Below are positions 8,623 through 18,219 of a stretch of DNA of 64,000 bases, one piece after another (the stretch's first letter is position 1; each line of letters starts with the position of its first letter). Position numbers and translations under genes: made by a program. The notes under the pieces were generated by a model that was not told the DNA's origin, searched no databases, and saw only the letters and a list, made by a program, of their open reading frames with translations. The stretch comes from Anseongella ginsenosidimutans (lineage in GTDB: Bacteria; Bacteroidota; Bacteroidia; Sphingobacteriales; Sphingobacteriaceae): positions 1,240,001 to 1,304,000 of the forward strand of contig NZ_CP042432.1 in assembly GCF_008033235.1 (NCBI RefSeq), written 5' to 3'.

Positions 8623-9615
8623 ATGCGGGAAGCAGTTTTTGTGAAGCATAATGCCGGTAAATGGAAAGCCTTTGAAGATATTCAGGGAACCGCTGCGGAT
8701 GAGCTGGCCCGGAATTTTATTGAACTTACTGATGATCTTTCCTACGCAAGGACCTTTTACCCCGGATCCGAAACTGTCCGGTACCTGAACGGGATCGCAT
8801 CCAGGTATCACCTGCTTATTTACCGAAATAAACGGGAAAACCGCAACCGTTTCCTGAAGTTCTGGACAAGGGAGCTGCCGATTGAACTGGCTGCTTCCCG
8901 GAGGTACCTGCTCTATTCTTTCCTGATATTCCTCCTGGCTTCTTGCTTCGGGGTGTTTTCCACGGCGCAGGATGAATCCTTCGTGCGCCTGATCCTGGGT
9001 GACCGGTATGTGAATATGACTCTGGAAAATATTGAAAAGGGAGACCCTATGGCCGTCTACAAGAGTATGGACCAGGCGGAAATGTTCCTTTTCATAACGT
9101 TCAATAATATAAAAGTATCTTTCCTTGCATTTGTCGCCGGCGCCCTGTTTTCATTCGGCACGGTTTGGATACTGTTCAGGAACGGGATCATGCTGGGGGC
9201 TTTTCAGTACTTCTTTTACCAAAAGGGGCTGCTTACAAGTTCTGTACTGACTATCTGGATCCACGGAACACTGGAAATTTCAGCGATTATCATCGCAGGG
9301 GCGGCCGGTATGGTAATGGGCAACAGCCTGCTGTTCCCTGGCACCTGGTCGCGGCTTGAGTCATTCAAGCGGGGTGCCCGGAGAGGATTAAAGATCGTGA
9401 TCGGCCTTGTTCCGGTATTTATTGTCGCCGGTTTCCTCGAAGGATTCGTGACGCGCCATACCGGCATGCCCATGTGGTTAAGTATCGGGATCATTACCTG
9501 CTCGGCGGCCTTTATTTTATATTATTTTGTAATTTACCCCATTAAATTAAGAACCTCCTTTGCGAATGGAAAAGATCAACCTGAGGGAAGAACGGGATTT
9601 CGGCCAGAAGATTAG
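8623..9615 (+). CDS. SpoIIM-like (DUF95) integral membrane protein
   Basis: A 330-residue protein with a soluble N-terminal 90 residues and then five to six hydrophobic segments (from about residue 100), matching the stage II sporulation protein M/DUF95 family as found in non-sporulating Bacteroidota. The conserved central part is around the segment GTVWILFRNGIMLGAF and the following IHGTLEISAIIIAGAAG. A TTG at 8617 is in frame, but the ATG at 8623 is the better start. It overlaps the next gene by 50 bases, a sign of tight co-translation in the envelope module. Function in this phylum is unknown. Confidence 0.9.
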   Translation: MREAVFVKHNAGKWKAFEDIQGTAADELARNFIELTDDLSYARTFYPGSETVRYLNGIASRYHLLIYRNKRENRNRFLKFWTRELPIELAASRRYLLYSFLIFLLASCFGVFSTAQDESFVRLILGDRYVNMTLENIEKGDPMAVYKSMDQAEMFLFITFNNIKVSFLAFVAGALFSFGTVWILFRNGIMLGAFQYFFYQKGLLTSSVLTIWIHGTLEISAIIIAGAAGMVMGNSLLFPGTWSRLESFKRGARRGLKIVIGLVPVFIVAGFLEGFVTRHTGMPMWLSIGIITCSAAFILYYFVIYPIKLRTSFANGKDQPEGRTGFRPED

Positions 9616-10549
9616 CGATACATTTCTCTTTCTGCAGCAGAATTTCGGACCCCTCTTTAAGAGCCTCCTGTATTACGCGGGGCCTGTAAGTCTTGTGGCC
9701 GGTGTTTTCATGGGATTATACCAGTCAAACTTACTGACCCTTAACGTGGAAAGTATGGGAGAAAGCAGTGATCCTTTTCAGTTCATGTCCCGGAATATAT
9801 TCAACGTCAACTATATTGTAACATTGATCGTTACGGGTATCGGAAGAATTGTTGTTATTGGCGTCACTTTCGCCTATATGTGCGCTTATCTTGAGCGTCC
9901 GGGCGAAATGATCAGCACCGGCGAAGTATGGGAACGTTTCAAGCAACGCTTTGTGAGTCTGTTCCTTGCTACCTGGGTTTACCTGTTCGGCCTTTTTTTT
10001 ATGACGCTGGCGATCTCGCTGATTTTGATGCTTGTGTTTTTCGGAACCCTCACGGACTTTGCCGCCATCGGGGAGCGGGCCTTCCTGGTACCTGTTGCAG
10101 CTATTTTTATTCTTTGCCCCCTGCTATTCGTCGCTGTCAGGACCGGGCTTTTTGCTCCCGTTATCTTTGCCGAGGGAAAAAGCTGGCCGGCCTCCTATAG
10201 CCGGAGCTGGAAGCTGGTAAGCGGCAAATGGTGGTCCACGTTCGGACTCATAGTCGTGGTGAGCATTATCGTTACCATCATAGGGATCGCTTTCCAGATC
10301 CCTATCCTGCTGATCTCTTTTTTCAAGGAGATCCTGCAATGGGAAAACGGAAGTTCTGTCCAGATGATCATTATCCTGGCGTCTATTATAGGTATGCTTG
10401 GCGAAACGCTTTTGTACAGCATCCTGCATATCGCCATAGGCTTCCAGTACTTTAACCTCGTAGAAAGGCAGGAAAGCATTGGCCTGATGCGCGAGATTGA
10501 TTCCCTGGGCCGGGAAAAGGATTTTAACCCAAATGAAGGTGAGTATTAG
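9566..10549 (+). CDS. Multi-spanning membrane protein of the SpoIIM/DUF4129 module
   Basis: A 327-residue protein with about six transmembrane segments and no recognisable catalytic motif. The shape, with two halves of paired helices and a central AEGKSWPASYSRSWKLVSGKW motif, recalls the membrane domain of glycerophosphodiester phosphodiesterases (GP_PDE membrane/DUF7847-like), though I give that only as a resemblance. The ATG at 9566 lies inside the end of the SpoIIM-like gene; a TTG at 9560 is less likely. It overlaps the DUF4129 gene by 17 bases, so the four plus-strand genes to 12430 form one operon. Confidence 0.8.
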   Translation: MEKINLREERDFGQKISDTFLFLQQNFGPLFKSLLYYAGPVSLVAGVFMGLYQSNLLTLNVESMGESSDPFQFMSRNIFNVNYIVTLIVTGIGRIVVIGVTFAYMCAYLERPGEMISTGEVWERFKQRFVSLFLATWVYLFGLFFMTLAISLILMLVFFGTLTDFAAIGERAFLVPVAAIFILCPLLFVAVRTGLFAPVIFAEGKSWPASYSRSWKLVSGKWWSTFGLIVVVSIIVTIIGIAFQIPILLISFFKEILQWENGSSVQMIIILASIIGMLGETLLYSILHIAIGFQYFNLVERQESIGLMREIDSLGREKDFNPNEGEY

Positions 10550-11258
10550 GGTACTGCTTTTTTGCATTTGCCTCGTCATTCCCGCGGCGGCGGCGGAGCT
10601 GCCTTCCGACAGTTCAAGGGTGCCTCTCAGGATCCCTTCGCGGGAAGCGTTGGAATCCCTGAAGACGGATAAAGATTTTTCCTACTTGTATGCTGTTCCC
10701 GATAATGATTCCTGGTGGGCGAATTTCTGGATATGGCTGGGGCAGCAATTGACCCAGGTATTTCAAAATGGCGAAGGCCTTGGCTTCTGGAGCTTTTTTC
10801 TGACCAGGGTTATCCCATGGACAATTGTCTTGCTGGCGATTGCATTGGTTACCATGAAGTTGCTTGGAATAGACCCGGATTCATTTCTGCGGAAAAAAAC
10901 TGTTTCAAGTAATATTCCTTTTCGGGAAGCAACAGCAGGCCTGGCGCACGACGATTTTAAAGAACGCATGGAAGAAGCCCTCGGACAGCGAAACTTCCGG
11001 CTGGCGATCCGCCTGTATTACCTGGATATTTTACGGCACCTTTCCGGCGCCGGGCTAATAGAATGGCATCCGGATAAGACCAACCGGCAGTACTTCCGGG
11101 AGATCAGCAGCAAAGAACTCCGCGACCGGTTCGGCCGCCTGACCAGGCTTTTCGAATACGTGTGGTACGGGGAAACTTCACCCGGGGAAGCAGATTTTGA
11201 AGCCGCAAGGGCGGAATTCCATGCGCTGAAAAATTCCATAGGCGGCCAGTCCACATGA
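10533..11258 (+). CDS. DUF4129 domain protein with signal peptide
   Basis: A 241-residue protein. The ATG at 10533 gives a signal peptide (KVSIRVLLFCICLVIPAAAA), a periplasmic stretch, one membrane helix near 95-115, and a C-terminal DUF4129 region (AIRLYYLDILRHLSGAGLIEWHPDKTN is the characteristic part, split here over about residues 165-190). DUF4129 often accompanies transglutaminase-like and DUF58/MoxR genes. The stop overlaps the DUF4350 start by four bases. Role unknown; membrane anchoring is inferred from hydropathy. Confidence 0.85.
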   Translation: MKVSIRVLLFCICLVIPAAAAELPSDSSRVPLRIPSREALESLKTDKDFSYLYAVPDNDSWWANFWIWLGQQLTQVFQNGEGLGFWSFFLTRVIPWTIVLLAIALVTMKLLGIDPDSFLRKKTVSSNIPFREATAGLAHDDFKERMEEALGQRNFRLAIRLYYLDILRHLSGAGLIEWHPDKTNRQYFREISSKELRDRFGRLTRLFEYVWYGETSPGEADFEAARAEFHALKNSIGGQST

Positions 11259-12430
11259 AAAAGAGAAAGATAAACGGCTATATGGTCCTGCTGCTGCTCC
11301 TGGCGCTGGCCTATATACTGGTGGAATGGTACCGTCCGGAACCTGTAAGCTGGTCGCAAACCTATATCAATACTGATAAGATTCCCTACGGTACCTATGC
11401 CTTATTTGAATTGCTGAATGAATCCTTTCCCGGAGCCGATGTTGAAACGGTTCGCGTCCCGGCCTATAATTTATTCAGCGATTCCACACTTACCGGAAAT
11501 TACTTATTTATCGGGCCGCGCTTTCGTACCGATGAGTACGACCTGGAAGCCTTGCTCGGCTTTGTCGGCAAAGGCAATACGGCATTTATTGCCGCCGGGA
11601 TATTTGAACAGGCCTTCCTGGATTCCCTTCATATCGAAACAGAAACCGGCGTGATGCCTCCCGACAGCCTGGTACGCTTTGTAAGCCCTTATCTGGCTAA
11701 CGAGCGTTATTCCTATCCGCCGCTTGCTCCGTTTACGTGGTTCTCCGGCGGCGATTCGCTGAGGTCGGTAAAAATTTCTGAGGACCTTTCAGGGAAAGCA
11801 AATTTTATACGCGTAAGTCACGGGCAGGGAAATTTTTACCTGCACAGCCAGCCGGCTATGTTCAGCAATTATTATGTGCTGCGGAACCGGGGCCACGAGT
11901 ATGCCTTCAGGGCCCTTTCTTACCTGCCGCTGAAGCCGGTCTTGTGGGACGAATATTATAAACAAGGGCGGGTAGGCAGTAAATCCCTCCTGGGCATTAT
12001 CGGGAGGTATATTACGCTGCGTTGGGCCTGGTACCTCCTGCTTGGGGGAGTTATCCTGTATATCGTTTTCCTGGGAAAGCGCAGGCAGCGGGTGATTCCC
12101 CTTGTGGAACCGCTGAAAAATACCAGCCTGGAATTTGCAGGTGTGGTAAGCAGCCTGTATTATAACCAGCGTGACTTTAAAGATATCGCTTTGAAAAAGT
12201 GCGGGTTTTTCCTGGAACACCTGCGCAACCGGTACCAGGAAGCATCAGAAGACCCGCTTGCTGATCCGGGCTTTGTCAGCCGGCTTTCAGCCAAATCGGG
12301 CATTGAAAAGGCAAGCCTTGAAGAACTGTTTCGCAGCATTGCTTATGTGAAAGTCGTTGACCTGATCACTGAGGCGGAACTGCATGCCCTTAACAACCGG
12401 ATAGAAGATTTTTACAAAAAGCGAGCGTAG
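11255..12430 (+). CDS. DUF4350 domain membrane protein
   Basis: A 391-residue protein with an N-terminal helix (about 9-24), a DUF4350-type periplasmic domain (YGTYALFELLNESFPGA onward, a GATase-like fold in this family), a second helix near residue 245-270 and a cytoplasmic tail of about 120 residues. It is the last gene of the plus-strand run beginning with the SpoIIM-like gene, joined by an ATGA overlap. DUF4350 normally sits directly before MoxR and DUF58; here two unrelated genes intervene. Function is not established. Confidence 0.85.
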   Translation: MKKRKINGYMVLLLLLALAYILVEWYRPEPVSWSQTYINTDKIPYGTYALFELLNESFPGADVETVRVPAYNLFSDSTLTGNYLFIGPRFRTDEYDLEALLGFVGKGNTAFIAAGIFEQAFLDSLHIETETGVMPPDSLVRFVSPYLANERYSYPPLAPFTWFSGGDSLRSVKISEDLSGKANFIRVSHGQGNFYLHSQPAMFSNYYVLRNRGHEYAFRALSYLPLKPVLWDEYYKQGRVGSKSLLGIIGRYITLRWAWYLLLGGVILYIVFLGKRRQRVIPLVEPLKNTSLEFAGVVSSLYYNQRDFKDIALKKCGFFLEHLRNRYQEASEDPLADPGFVSRLSAKSGIEKASLEELFRSIAYVKVVDLITEAELHALNNRIEDFYKKRA

Positions 12431-12455
12431 CCGGGGCTGCGCTCGCTCACAGCAA

Positions 12456-12851
12456 TTACTGGCTGTCGGGCCTTGGCCGGCGCCGCTGGCCTTGCTGCCG
12501 TTCCTCTCTCCATGCTTTCAGTTCCTTTTGCTGCTCTTCTGTTAAAACAGCATGGATGTCTTGCTGCTGCTTTTTTCGCAGCTCCCTTAATTTCTCCCGC
12601 TGCTGGTCATTTGCTTCCGCATTCTCCTGGCGAAACTTCCCGAATTCTTCCCGTGATTTTTTATAGATTTCCCGGATCTTCACTACCTGGTCTTCACTCA
12701 GGTCCAGCCGCTCCTTCATGGCCGTGATCATTTGCTCGCTGCCCGGTCTTGCCCGGCGCTGTCCCCCGGCCTTTTCCTGTGCCAGGGCCGGCAAGCTGAC
12801 AGCAAAAAGTAACATGCTGAACAGCAAGGTCTTTTTCGTATTCATATTCAT
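12456..12851 (-). CDS. Spy/LTXXQ-like periplasmic protein, Q/E/R-rich
   Basis: A 131-residue protein beginning MNMNTKKTLLFSMLLFAVSL, a signal peptide ending near ALAQ. The mature part is a charged helical protein with the motif LDLSEDQVVKIREIYK and a second LTEEQQKELKAWREER, which match the paired LTxxQ repeats of Spy/CpxP-like periplasmic chaperones or metal-stress proteins. The frame extends further upstream to 12926, but that part lacks a signal sequence. It lies on the opposite strand between the DUF4350 gene and the MacB-type permease and so interrupts the envelope module. Confidence 0.75.
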   Translation of the reverse strand: MNMNTKKTLLFSMLLFAVSLPALAQEKAGGQRRARPGSEQMITAMKERLDLSEDQVVKIREIYKKSREEFGKFRQENAEANDQQREKLRELRKKQQQDIHAVLTEEQQKELKAWREERQQGQRRRPRPDSQ

Positions 12852-12967
12852 TATATTTATCACATTAGAGCTGTCGGGATGAAAAAGGTTTAACCTTGCT
12901 AGTGCGGCTTGTCCGGAAACGGACAATGATCGTTCATTTCCGGACAGAGGGAAGGTTAAAAGCTGCT

Positions 12968-12975
12968 TATTTTTG
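12968..12975 (+). promoter_or_regulatory. TAnnTTTG promoter core before MacB-type permease
   Basis: TATTTTTG fits the Bacteroidota -7 element, 50 bases before the permease ATG at 13026. No upstream TTTG at the usual spacing was found, so this is a weak call. Confidence 0.35.
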
Positions 12976-13025
12976 ATTTGCAGCGGCTTTCAGTGCATGG
13001 CAGGTTTCTTGCGTCAGAGCCCATT

Positions 13026-15439
13026 ATGCTAAAGAATTACCTTAAAATCGCTTTTCGCGGCCTTTGGAAAAGTAAGGGCTATGCCGCTATTAATGTATTG
13101 GGTCTTTCAGCGGCCTTTTGTACGTCCATTTTTCTGTTTCTGACTGCCTGGTTTCATTTGAATTATGATTCCTTTCACCAGGATAAGGACCGCATATTCC
13201 AGGCTTACTTCTTTTCCAATGATCCTGAGAATGCAGAGAGGAAGGGCTCTATGCCCATGCCGCTTACCCCGGCTCTCAAAGAGGAATACCCGGAAGTGGA
13301 AGCGGCCGCAAGGGTTATGACCATGGGAAGCCAGGTGGAGTACCAGGGAAAATATTTCGACAAAACGCTCACCATGACCGACGCGGATTTTTTGCGGATA
13401 TTTTCCTTTCCCATGATTAAAGGGAACCGGGAAACTGCGCTGAAAGATCCGGGCAGCATTGTCATTAGCAGCGATATGGCCGCGGATATTTTCGGCGAAG
13501 AGGATCCCTTGAACAAGCAGCTGCAGATTGGAACCATGGGCGAAAACAAGGTATATATTGTTACAGGCGTCCTGGAAAACGCCCCTGAGAACTCTTCAAT
13601 CCGGTATAATGCCTTGATGCGGATAGAAAATCATCCCGCCTACCAAACCGATAAAGATAAATGGGATGCCTATTCACACACGGTTTTCCTGAAGCTGGCG
13701 CCCCATGCAAACGCCGGAACGCTCACAGCCCGGCTAAAGCCCTTTACCCAAAAGTACTTTCCGCGCAGCTTCGAAGTACTGGAAAAAAAAGGCGCCCGGC
13801 CGGACAAGCAGGGGATATTTTCGCGCTGCGGCTGCAATTGCTTTCCCGGGTTCATTTTGATACGGAAATAGGGGGAGGAGTACCCGCAACGGTGATCTAT
13901 GCCATACTGGGTATCGCATTTTTTATTCTGCTGATCGCAGGTATCAACTTTATTAACCTGAATGTGGCAAGGTCCTTTACCAGGGCCAGGGAAGTGGGGG
14001 TCCGTAAATCGTTGGGGGCGCTTAAAAGCCAGCTTTTTGTTCAAATATGGGGAGAAGCTGCTATGATATGCGTTGCGGGTTTCCTGGTTGGAGGCCTGCT
14101 CGCCTGGCTGCTTTTGCCGCAATACAATGCATTGTTCCAGGCCCCGCTCAACCCTTCCTGGCTGTTTAGCCCGGGTTTTGCCGCCCTGATGCTTGGGGTG
14201 CTGGCCCTTCTCACGCTGGCAGCCGGCGGTTATCCTGCCTGGCAGCTTTCCAGGTTCAACCCGGTAGAAGTACTGAAAGGGAAAGTATCGCTAAAGCGCC
14301 CCGGCCTTTTGCGAAATTCCCTGATCGTGATGCAGTTTGCGATGGCGAGCTTGCTTATCTGCTGTACAATTACTGCCGCCCGCCAGGTGAATTACCTGCG
14401 GAAGCAGCCGCTTGGCTTTGAAAAGGAGCAGGTGATCAGCATTCCCGTGGGAAGCAAAGTAGACGGCAGGCAGGCCCTCGGGCGTATGCGCAACATGCTT
14501 GCGAATGATCCGCAGATACAAGCCATCACAGGAACGGGGGTGAATCTTGGCATTGGCCGCGACCGCAGCAGTACCCGGTCAGTAATAAGTTTTAACTACA
14601 AAGGGCAAGAGGTATCGACAGACTGGCTGCTGGTAGACTATGAATACCTTAAAACACTTGATATTGAATTGCTGGCGGGCAGGGAATTCGATCCAGCTTT
14701 TCCCGCTGATGCAGACCACCGGGTCATTATCAGCGAGAGCCTGGCCCAAAAGCTGGGCATGACTGATCCGGTAGGGAAATTCTTTCAAACCGATACGGGC
14801 GCCACTCCCTACCAGGTGATTGGCCTGGTACCCGACTTTCATTTGTATTCACTGGCCAATAAGGTGCAGCCCATTACCATGCACTTTTCCAATGAGGAAG
14901 CGATAAGCTACATTTTTGTGCGCGTATCCCCCCAAAGCCTGGCAGGTTCGATGGATAAATTAAAGCAGGCCTGGAAAGAGGCGGCCCCCCGCTCGGAATT
15001 TCTCGGCTCCTTTCTGAATGAGAACATTGATGCCCAGTACAGGGATGAAGAGAGGCTCTCGCAGGTCTTTGGTTTTGCTTCCGGCATTGCCATCCTGCTT
15101 TCCTGCCTCGGGCTGTTTGCGGTGGCTTTGATGGTTATCGAACAGAGAACCAAGGAGATAGGGGTAAGGAAAGTGCTGGGAGCGAGTATCCCCGGAATTA
15201 TCATGGTTCTTTCGCATGATTTTATGAAGCTTGTGCTTGCCGCCCTGCTTATTGCTATTCCGGCCGCATGGTTTTTTATGCAGCAATGGCTGAATAATTA
15301 TCCCTACCGGGTGGAGATGAGCCTGGGCGTGTTCGTTTTGACCAGCCTGGCCATTCTGCTGATCGCACTTTTGACAATAAGTTTTCAAAGTATCCGGGCG
15401 GCCTTGATGAATCCTGTCAGATCATTACGCTCGGAATAG
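13026..15439 (+). pseudogene. MacB/FtsX-type ABC transporter permease, one-base frameshift
   Basis: Two frames together encode one permease. Frame one runs from the ATG at 13026 (MLKNYLKIAFRGLWK, typical N-terminus) through the first MacB periplasmic domain; the second frame carries the FtsX domain (GINFINLNVARSFTRAREVG), a second periplasmic domain and a final FtsX domain (EQRTKEIGVRKVLGAS). They join at a G4 run at 13811-13814: one extra G gives a continuous 804-residue protein, the standard length for Bacteroidota two-domain permeases. The ATPase partner is not encoded nearby. Since everything else is intact, a sequence error is more likely than decay. Confidence 0.82.
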
Positions 15440-15512
15440 CCCTTCATCGGCTGATGCAAGCGGGTAATTGACGGGGACTGTATTTTTCCGTCCGGATTAT
15501 TACCTTTACCTT

Positions 15513-16568
15513 ATGGATAAAAATGATATGGACCAGGCCGGGGAGCCTTCTCCGGAAGCGTCTTCAACACCGGCATCAGAAGAACTTTCCGCCGGAAACC
15601 TGGCACCCGATTTTCCCCAACGCACCGATTTCAGCAGTTTGAACGAAAGCGTGCAGAAAATAAAAGAAGAGTTTTCCCGCGTGGTAGTGGGCCAGGATGA
15701 AGTAATTGAACTATTGATTGCCGCTATTCTCGCGGACGGCCACGTGCTGATAGAAGGCGTGCCTGGTGTTGCAAAAACCCTCATGGCCAAGACACTGGCG
15801 AAAACCCTGGATACCGGTTTCAGCCGCATCCAGTTCACGCCCGATCTGATGCCCTCCGATGTCCTGGGTACCTCCGTTTTCCACCCGGCAAAAACACAGT
15901 TCGAATTCCGGAAGGGCCCCATTTTTTCCAATGTTATCTTAATAGACGAGATCAACCGGGCGCCGGCAAAAACGCAGGCCGCCTTATTTGAAGTAATGGA
16001 AGAGCGGCAGGTAACCAATGACGGGACCACTTATCTAATGGACATACCCTTCCTTGTCGTGGCCACCCAGAACCCTATAGAGCAGGAAGGAACCTACCGG
16101 CTCCCCGAAGCTCAGTTAGACCGCTTTCTGTTCAAGATCCAGGTGCCTTACCCCAGCCTGGAAGAAGAGATCAGGATACTTGCCGGTCATCACGATGTGG
16201 CCGGCCCTGCCTCCGGCATTGCTTCTGTCGTTTCAACAGCTGCCATAGCCGATGCCAGAGAGAAGGTACGCCAGGTGCATGTGGAACCTAAACTAATGGA
16301 ATACATTGCCAAACTGGTAACCGGAACACGGAATAATCCTTTTCTTTTTCTCGGCGCCTCTCCCCGCGCATCTGTAGCGCTGCTGAACGCTTCCAAAGCG
16401 CTTGCCGCCATACGGGGAAGGGATTTTATTACCCCCGAAGATATCCAGGAGCTGGCCGTGCCGGTTTTGTGCCACCGGATCCAGCTTACCGCCGAACGGG
16501 AAATGGAGGGGCATGCCGTAGAAGGTGTTATCAAGCAGATCGTGCAGAAGCTGGAAGTCCCCCGGTAG
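15513..16568 (+). CDS. MoxR-family AAA+ ATPase
   Basis: A 351-residue AAA+ protein with a disordered acidic N-terminal 45 residues, Walker A GVPGVAKTLMAK, Walker B VILIDEINRAP, sensor 1 VVATQNPIEQEGTYRLPEAQ and the MoxR-type lid domain. MoxR proteins act as ATP-driven maturation factors for vWA or DUF58 partners, and the DUF58 gene follows after a single base. The ATG at 15513 is chosen over an in-frame TTG at 15468. It is separated from the DUF4129/DUF4350 genes by the permease and Spy-like gene. Confidence 0.94.
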   Translation: MDKNDMDQAGEPSPEASSTPASEELSAGNLAPDFPQRTDFSSLNESVQKIKEEFSRVVVGQDEVIELLIAAILADGHVLIEGVPGVAKTLMAKTLAKTLDTGFSRIQFTPDLMPSDVLGTSVFHPAKTQFEFRKGPIFSNVILIDEINRAPAKTQAALFEVMEERQVTNDGTTYLMDIPFLVVATQNPIEQEGTYRLPEAQLDRFLFKIQVPYPSLEEEIRILAGHHDVAGPASGIASVVSTAAIADAREKVRQVHVEPKLMEYIAKLVTGTRNNPFLFLGASPRASVALLNASKALAAIRGRDFITPEDIQELAVPVLCHRIQLTAEREMEGHAVEGVIKQIVQKLEVPR

Positions 16569-16569
16569 C

Positions 16570-17895
16570 ATGTTAAAAAGGCTCTATTTAAAAGGACGGT
16601 TCTTTATCGCTGTGGGGATAATCACTGCCCTGTTCCTTTTCGCCTTTCCCTTTCCTTCTCTTTTCCCTATTGCCCGGCTGGCCTTTTTCCTGCTGATCCT
16701 GCTTTCCGTTTTTGATATATACGCCCTTTTCCGTTTAAAGGACCCGCTCTTTGCCAGGCGGCTTTTGCCGGAACGTTTGTCCAACGGAAACGCTAATGAT
16801 ATTTCTATCTATCTTGAAAACCGCTACCCTTTTTCCATCCGGCTGGAATTGATCGATGAATTACCTTTCCAGTTCCAGAAACGCGATCTGCTATACCGGA
16901 CTAGCTTGCGCAGTGCGGAAACAAAAGAAATTATTTACCAGCTCAGGCCGGTAAAGCGGGGCGAGTACGATTTCGGAGCGCTTAACTTATTTGCTTCAGG
17001 GCGCCTGGGGCTGGTGCAGCGGCGGTTCCGGTTCGAGCAGGAAGAAACGGTAAAGGTGTACCCCTCCTTTCTTCAGATGCGACGCTTTGAACTGCTGGCC
17101 ATTTCCAACCGGCTGCAGGAAGCGGGAATAAAAAAAGTGCGCCGCCTGGGTAACAGCATGGAATTTGAGCAGGTCCGTAACTATGTGATCGGGGATGATC
17201 CGCGTTTTATTAACTGGAAGGCTACGGCCAGGAAAGGGGATATCATGCTGAACGCTTTCCAGGAAGAACGTTCCCAGCAGGTATACAGCCTGATTGACAA
17301 GGGCAGAGGCATGCAAATGCCCTTTGAGGGGCTTAGCCTGATGGATTATGCGATCAACGCCTCTCTTGTCCTTGCCAATACGGCATTGCTGAAAGGCGAT
17401 AAGGCAGGGCTGGTCACTTTTTCAAATAAAATGGGAAACATGGTACAGGCCGGGAAGCAACGGTCTCACCTTAATACGATCCTGGAGGTACTTTATAACC
17501 AGCGTACCCAATACCTGGAATCCAATTATGAATTACTGTATGCTACCCTGCGGCGTAAGGTAACGCAACGCAGCCTGCTGGTGCTTTTTACTAATTTTGA
17601 AAGCCTTTCCGGAATGAAGAGGCAGCTGCCCTATTTAAAGGGCCTGGCAAAGTACCATCTGCTGCTGACCGTTTTCTTTGAAAATACCGAGCTGAAAGAA
17701 GTGCTGGACAGTTATCCCGCCGATACCGAAAGTATTTACCTGAAAACAACTGCCGAAAAGTTCGCCTACGAAAAACGGCTGATCGTGAAAGAACTTAACC
17801 TGCACGGGATCCAGGCCCTGCTGACCCCTCCGGCCGACCTTACTATTAATACCATCAACAAATACCTTGAATTTAAGGCAAGAAGCCTTCTCTAG
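16570..17895 (+). CDS. DUF58 domain protein (MoxR partner)
   Basis: A 441-residue protein with two N-terminal membrane helices (about residues 9-50), a beta-rich middle, and a C-terminal DUF58 region with the hallmark FEQVRNYVIGDDPRFINWKA and a vWA-like fold after it. The ATG at 16570 follows the moxR stop at once, so co-translation is likely. In related systems MoxR ATPases act on such proteins; a direct interaction here is inferred from gene order. The TAG stop lies within the left arm of the palindromic element starting at 17895. Confidence 0.92.
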   Translation: MLKRLYLKGRFFIAVGIITALFLFAFPFPSLFPIARLAFFLLILLSVFDIYALFRLKDPLFARRLLPERLSNGNANDISIYLENRYPFSIRLELIDELPFQFQKRDLLYRTSLRSAETKEIIYQLRPVKRGEYDFGALNLFASGRLGLVQRRFRFEQEETVKVYPSFLQMRRFELLAISNRLQEAGIKKVRRLGNSMEFEQVRNYVIGDDPRFINWKATARKGDIMLNAFQEERSQQVYSLIDKGRGMQMPFEGLSLMDYAINASLVLANTALLKGDKAGLVTFSNKMGNMVQAGKQRSHLNTILEVLYNQRTQYLESNYELLYATLRRKVTQRSLLVLFTNFESLSGMKRQLPYLKGLAKYHLLLTVFFENTELKEVLDSYPADTESIYLKTTAEKFAYEKRLIVKELNLHGIQALLTPPADLTINTINKYLEFKARSLL

Positions 17896-18053
17896 TGTGG
17901 CAAATACTAAATTGGTTTACTTAAGCCAATGCTGTTTTTGTTCCTGACAATGAAAAAAAAATCTGCCTAGCGGTGACTATGGAGATTTTTTTTAAAGCAG
18001 GCAGGGGCAAAAACAGCCAGGTTTGGGGTGAACGAATTTAGTATTTGCCACAC
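17895..18053. repeat. 159-bp nested palindrome with 19-bp perfect terminal inverted repeats
   Basis: The ends are a perfect 19-bp inverted repeat, GTGTGGCAAATACTAAATT at 17895-17913 and its complement at 18035-18053. Inside, CTGTTTTTG pairs with CAAAAACAG (18008-18016) at equal 18-base offsets, and an A-rich/T-rich pair (ending ATCT and starting AGAT) flanks an 18-base centre. The segments between are partly complementary, so the whole is a decayed foldback. It occupies half of the 324-bp gap between DUF58 and glnS. No clear target-site duplication is seen. A MITE, an old inverted duplication, or a structured RNA are all possible. Confidence 0.7.
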
Positions 18054-18142
18054 GCGTATTTCGATCACCAGGCAGTACGCAGGTACCCGGATCAGGACCG
18101 CGCTGCGTAACGAAGCTGCGTATAAATAATGCGCCGGCGGCA

Positions 18143-18177
18143 ACAAAGGAGGGACCTGGCGGCGCCCGCTCCTTTGT
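18143..18177. other. Short inverted repeat upstream of glnS
   Basis: ACAAAGGAG at 18143-18151 is complementary to CTCCTTTGT at 18169-18177 across a 17-base GC-rich loop. It lies just before the putative glnS promoter and could be an operator-like site or a remnant. The rest of 18054-18142 shows nothing I recognise. Confidence 0.4.
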
Positions 18178-18192
18178 AATCAACAGTTTTGT

Positions 18193-18200
18193 TAGATTTG
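18193..18200 (+). promoter_or_regulatory. TAnnTTTG promoter core of glnS
   Basis: TAGATTTG fits the Bacteroidota -7 element 19 bases before the glnS ATG. A TTTG at 18173-18176 lies 16 bases upstream, slightly closer than the usual spacing. Confidence 0.5.
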
Positions 18201-18219
18201 CAGGATATTTAAACAGACG

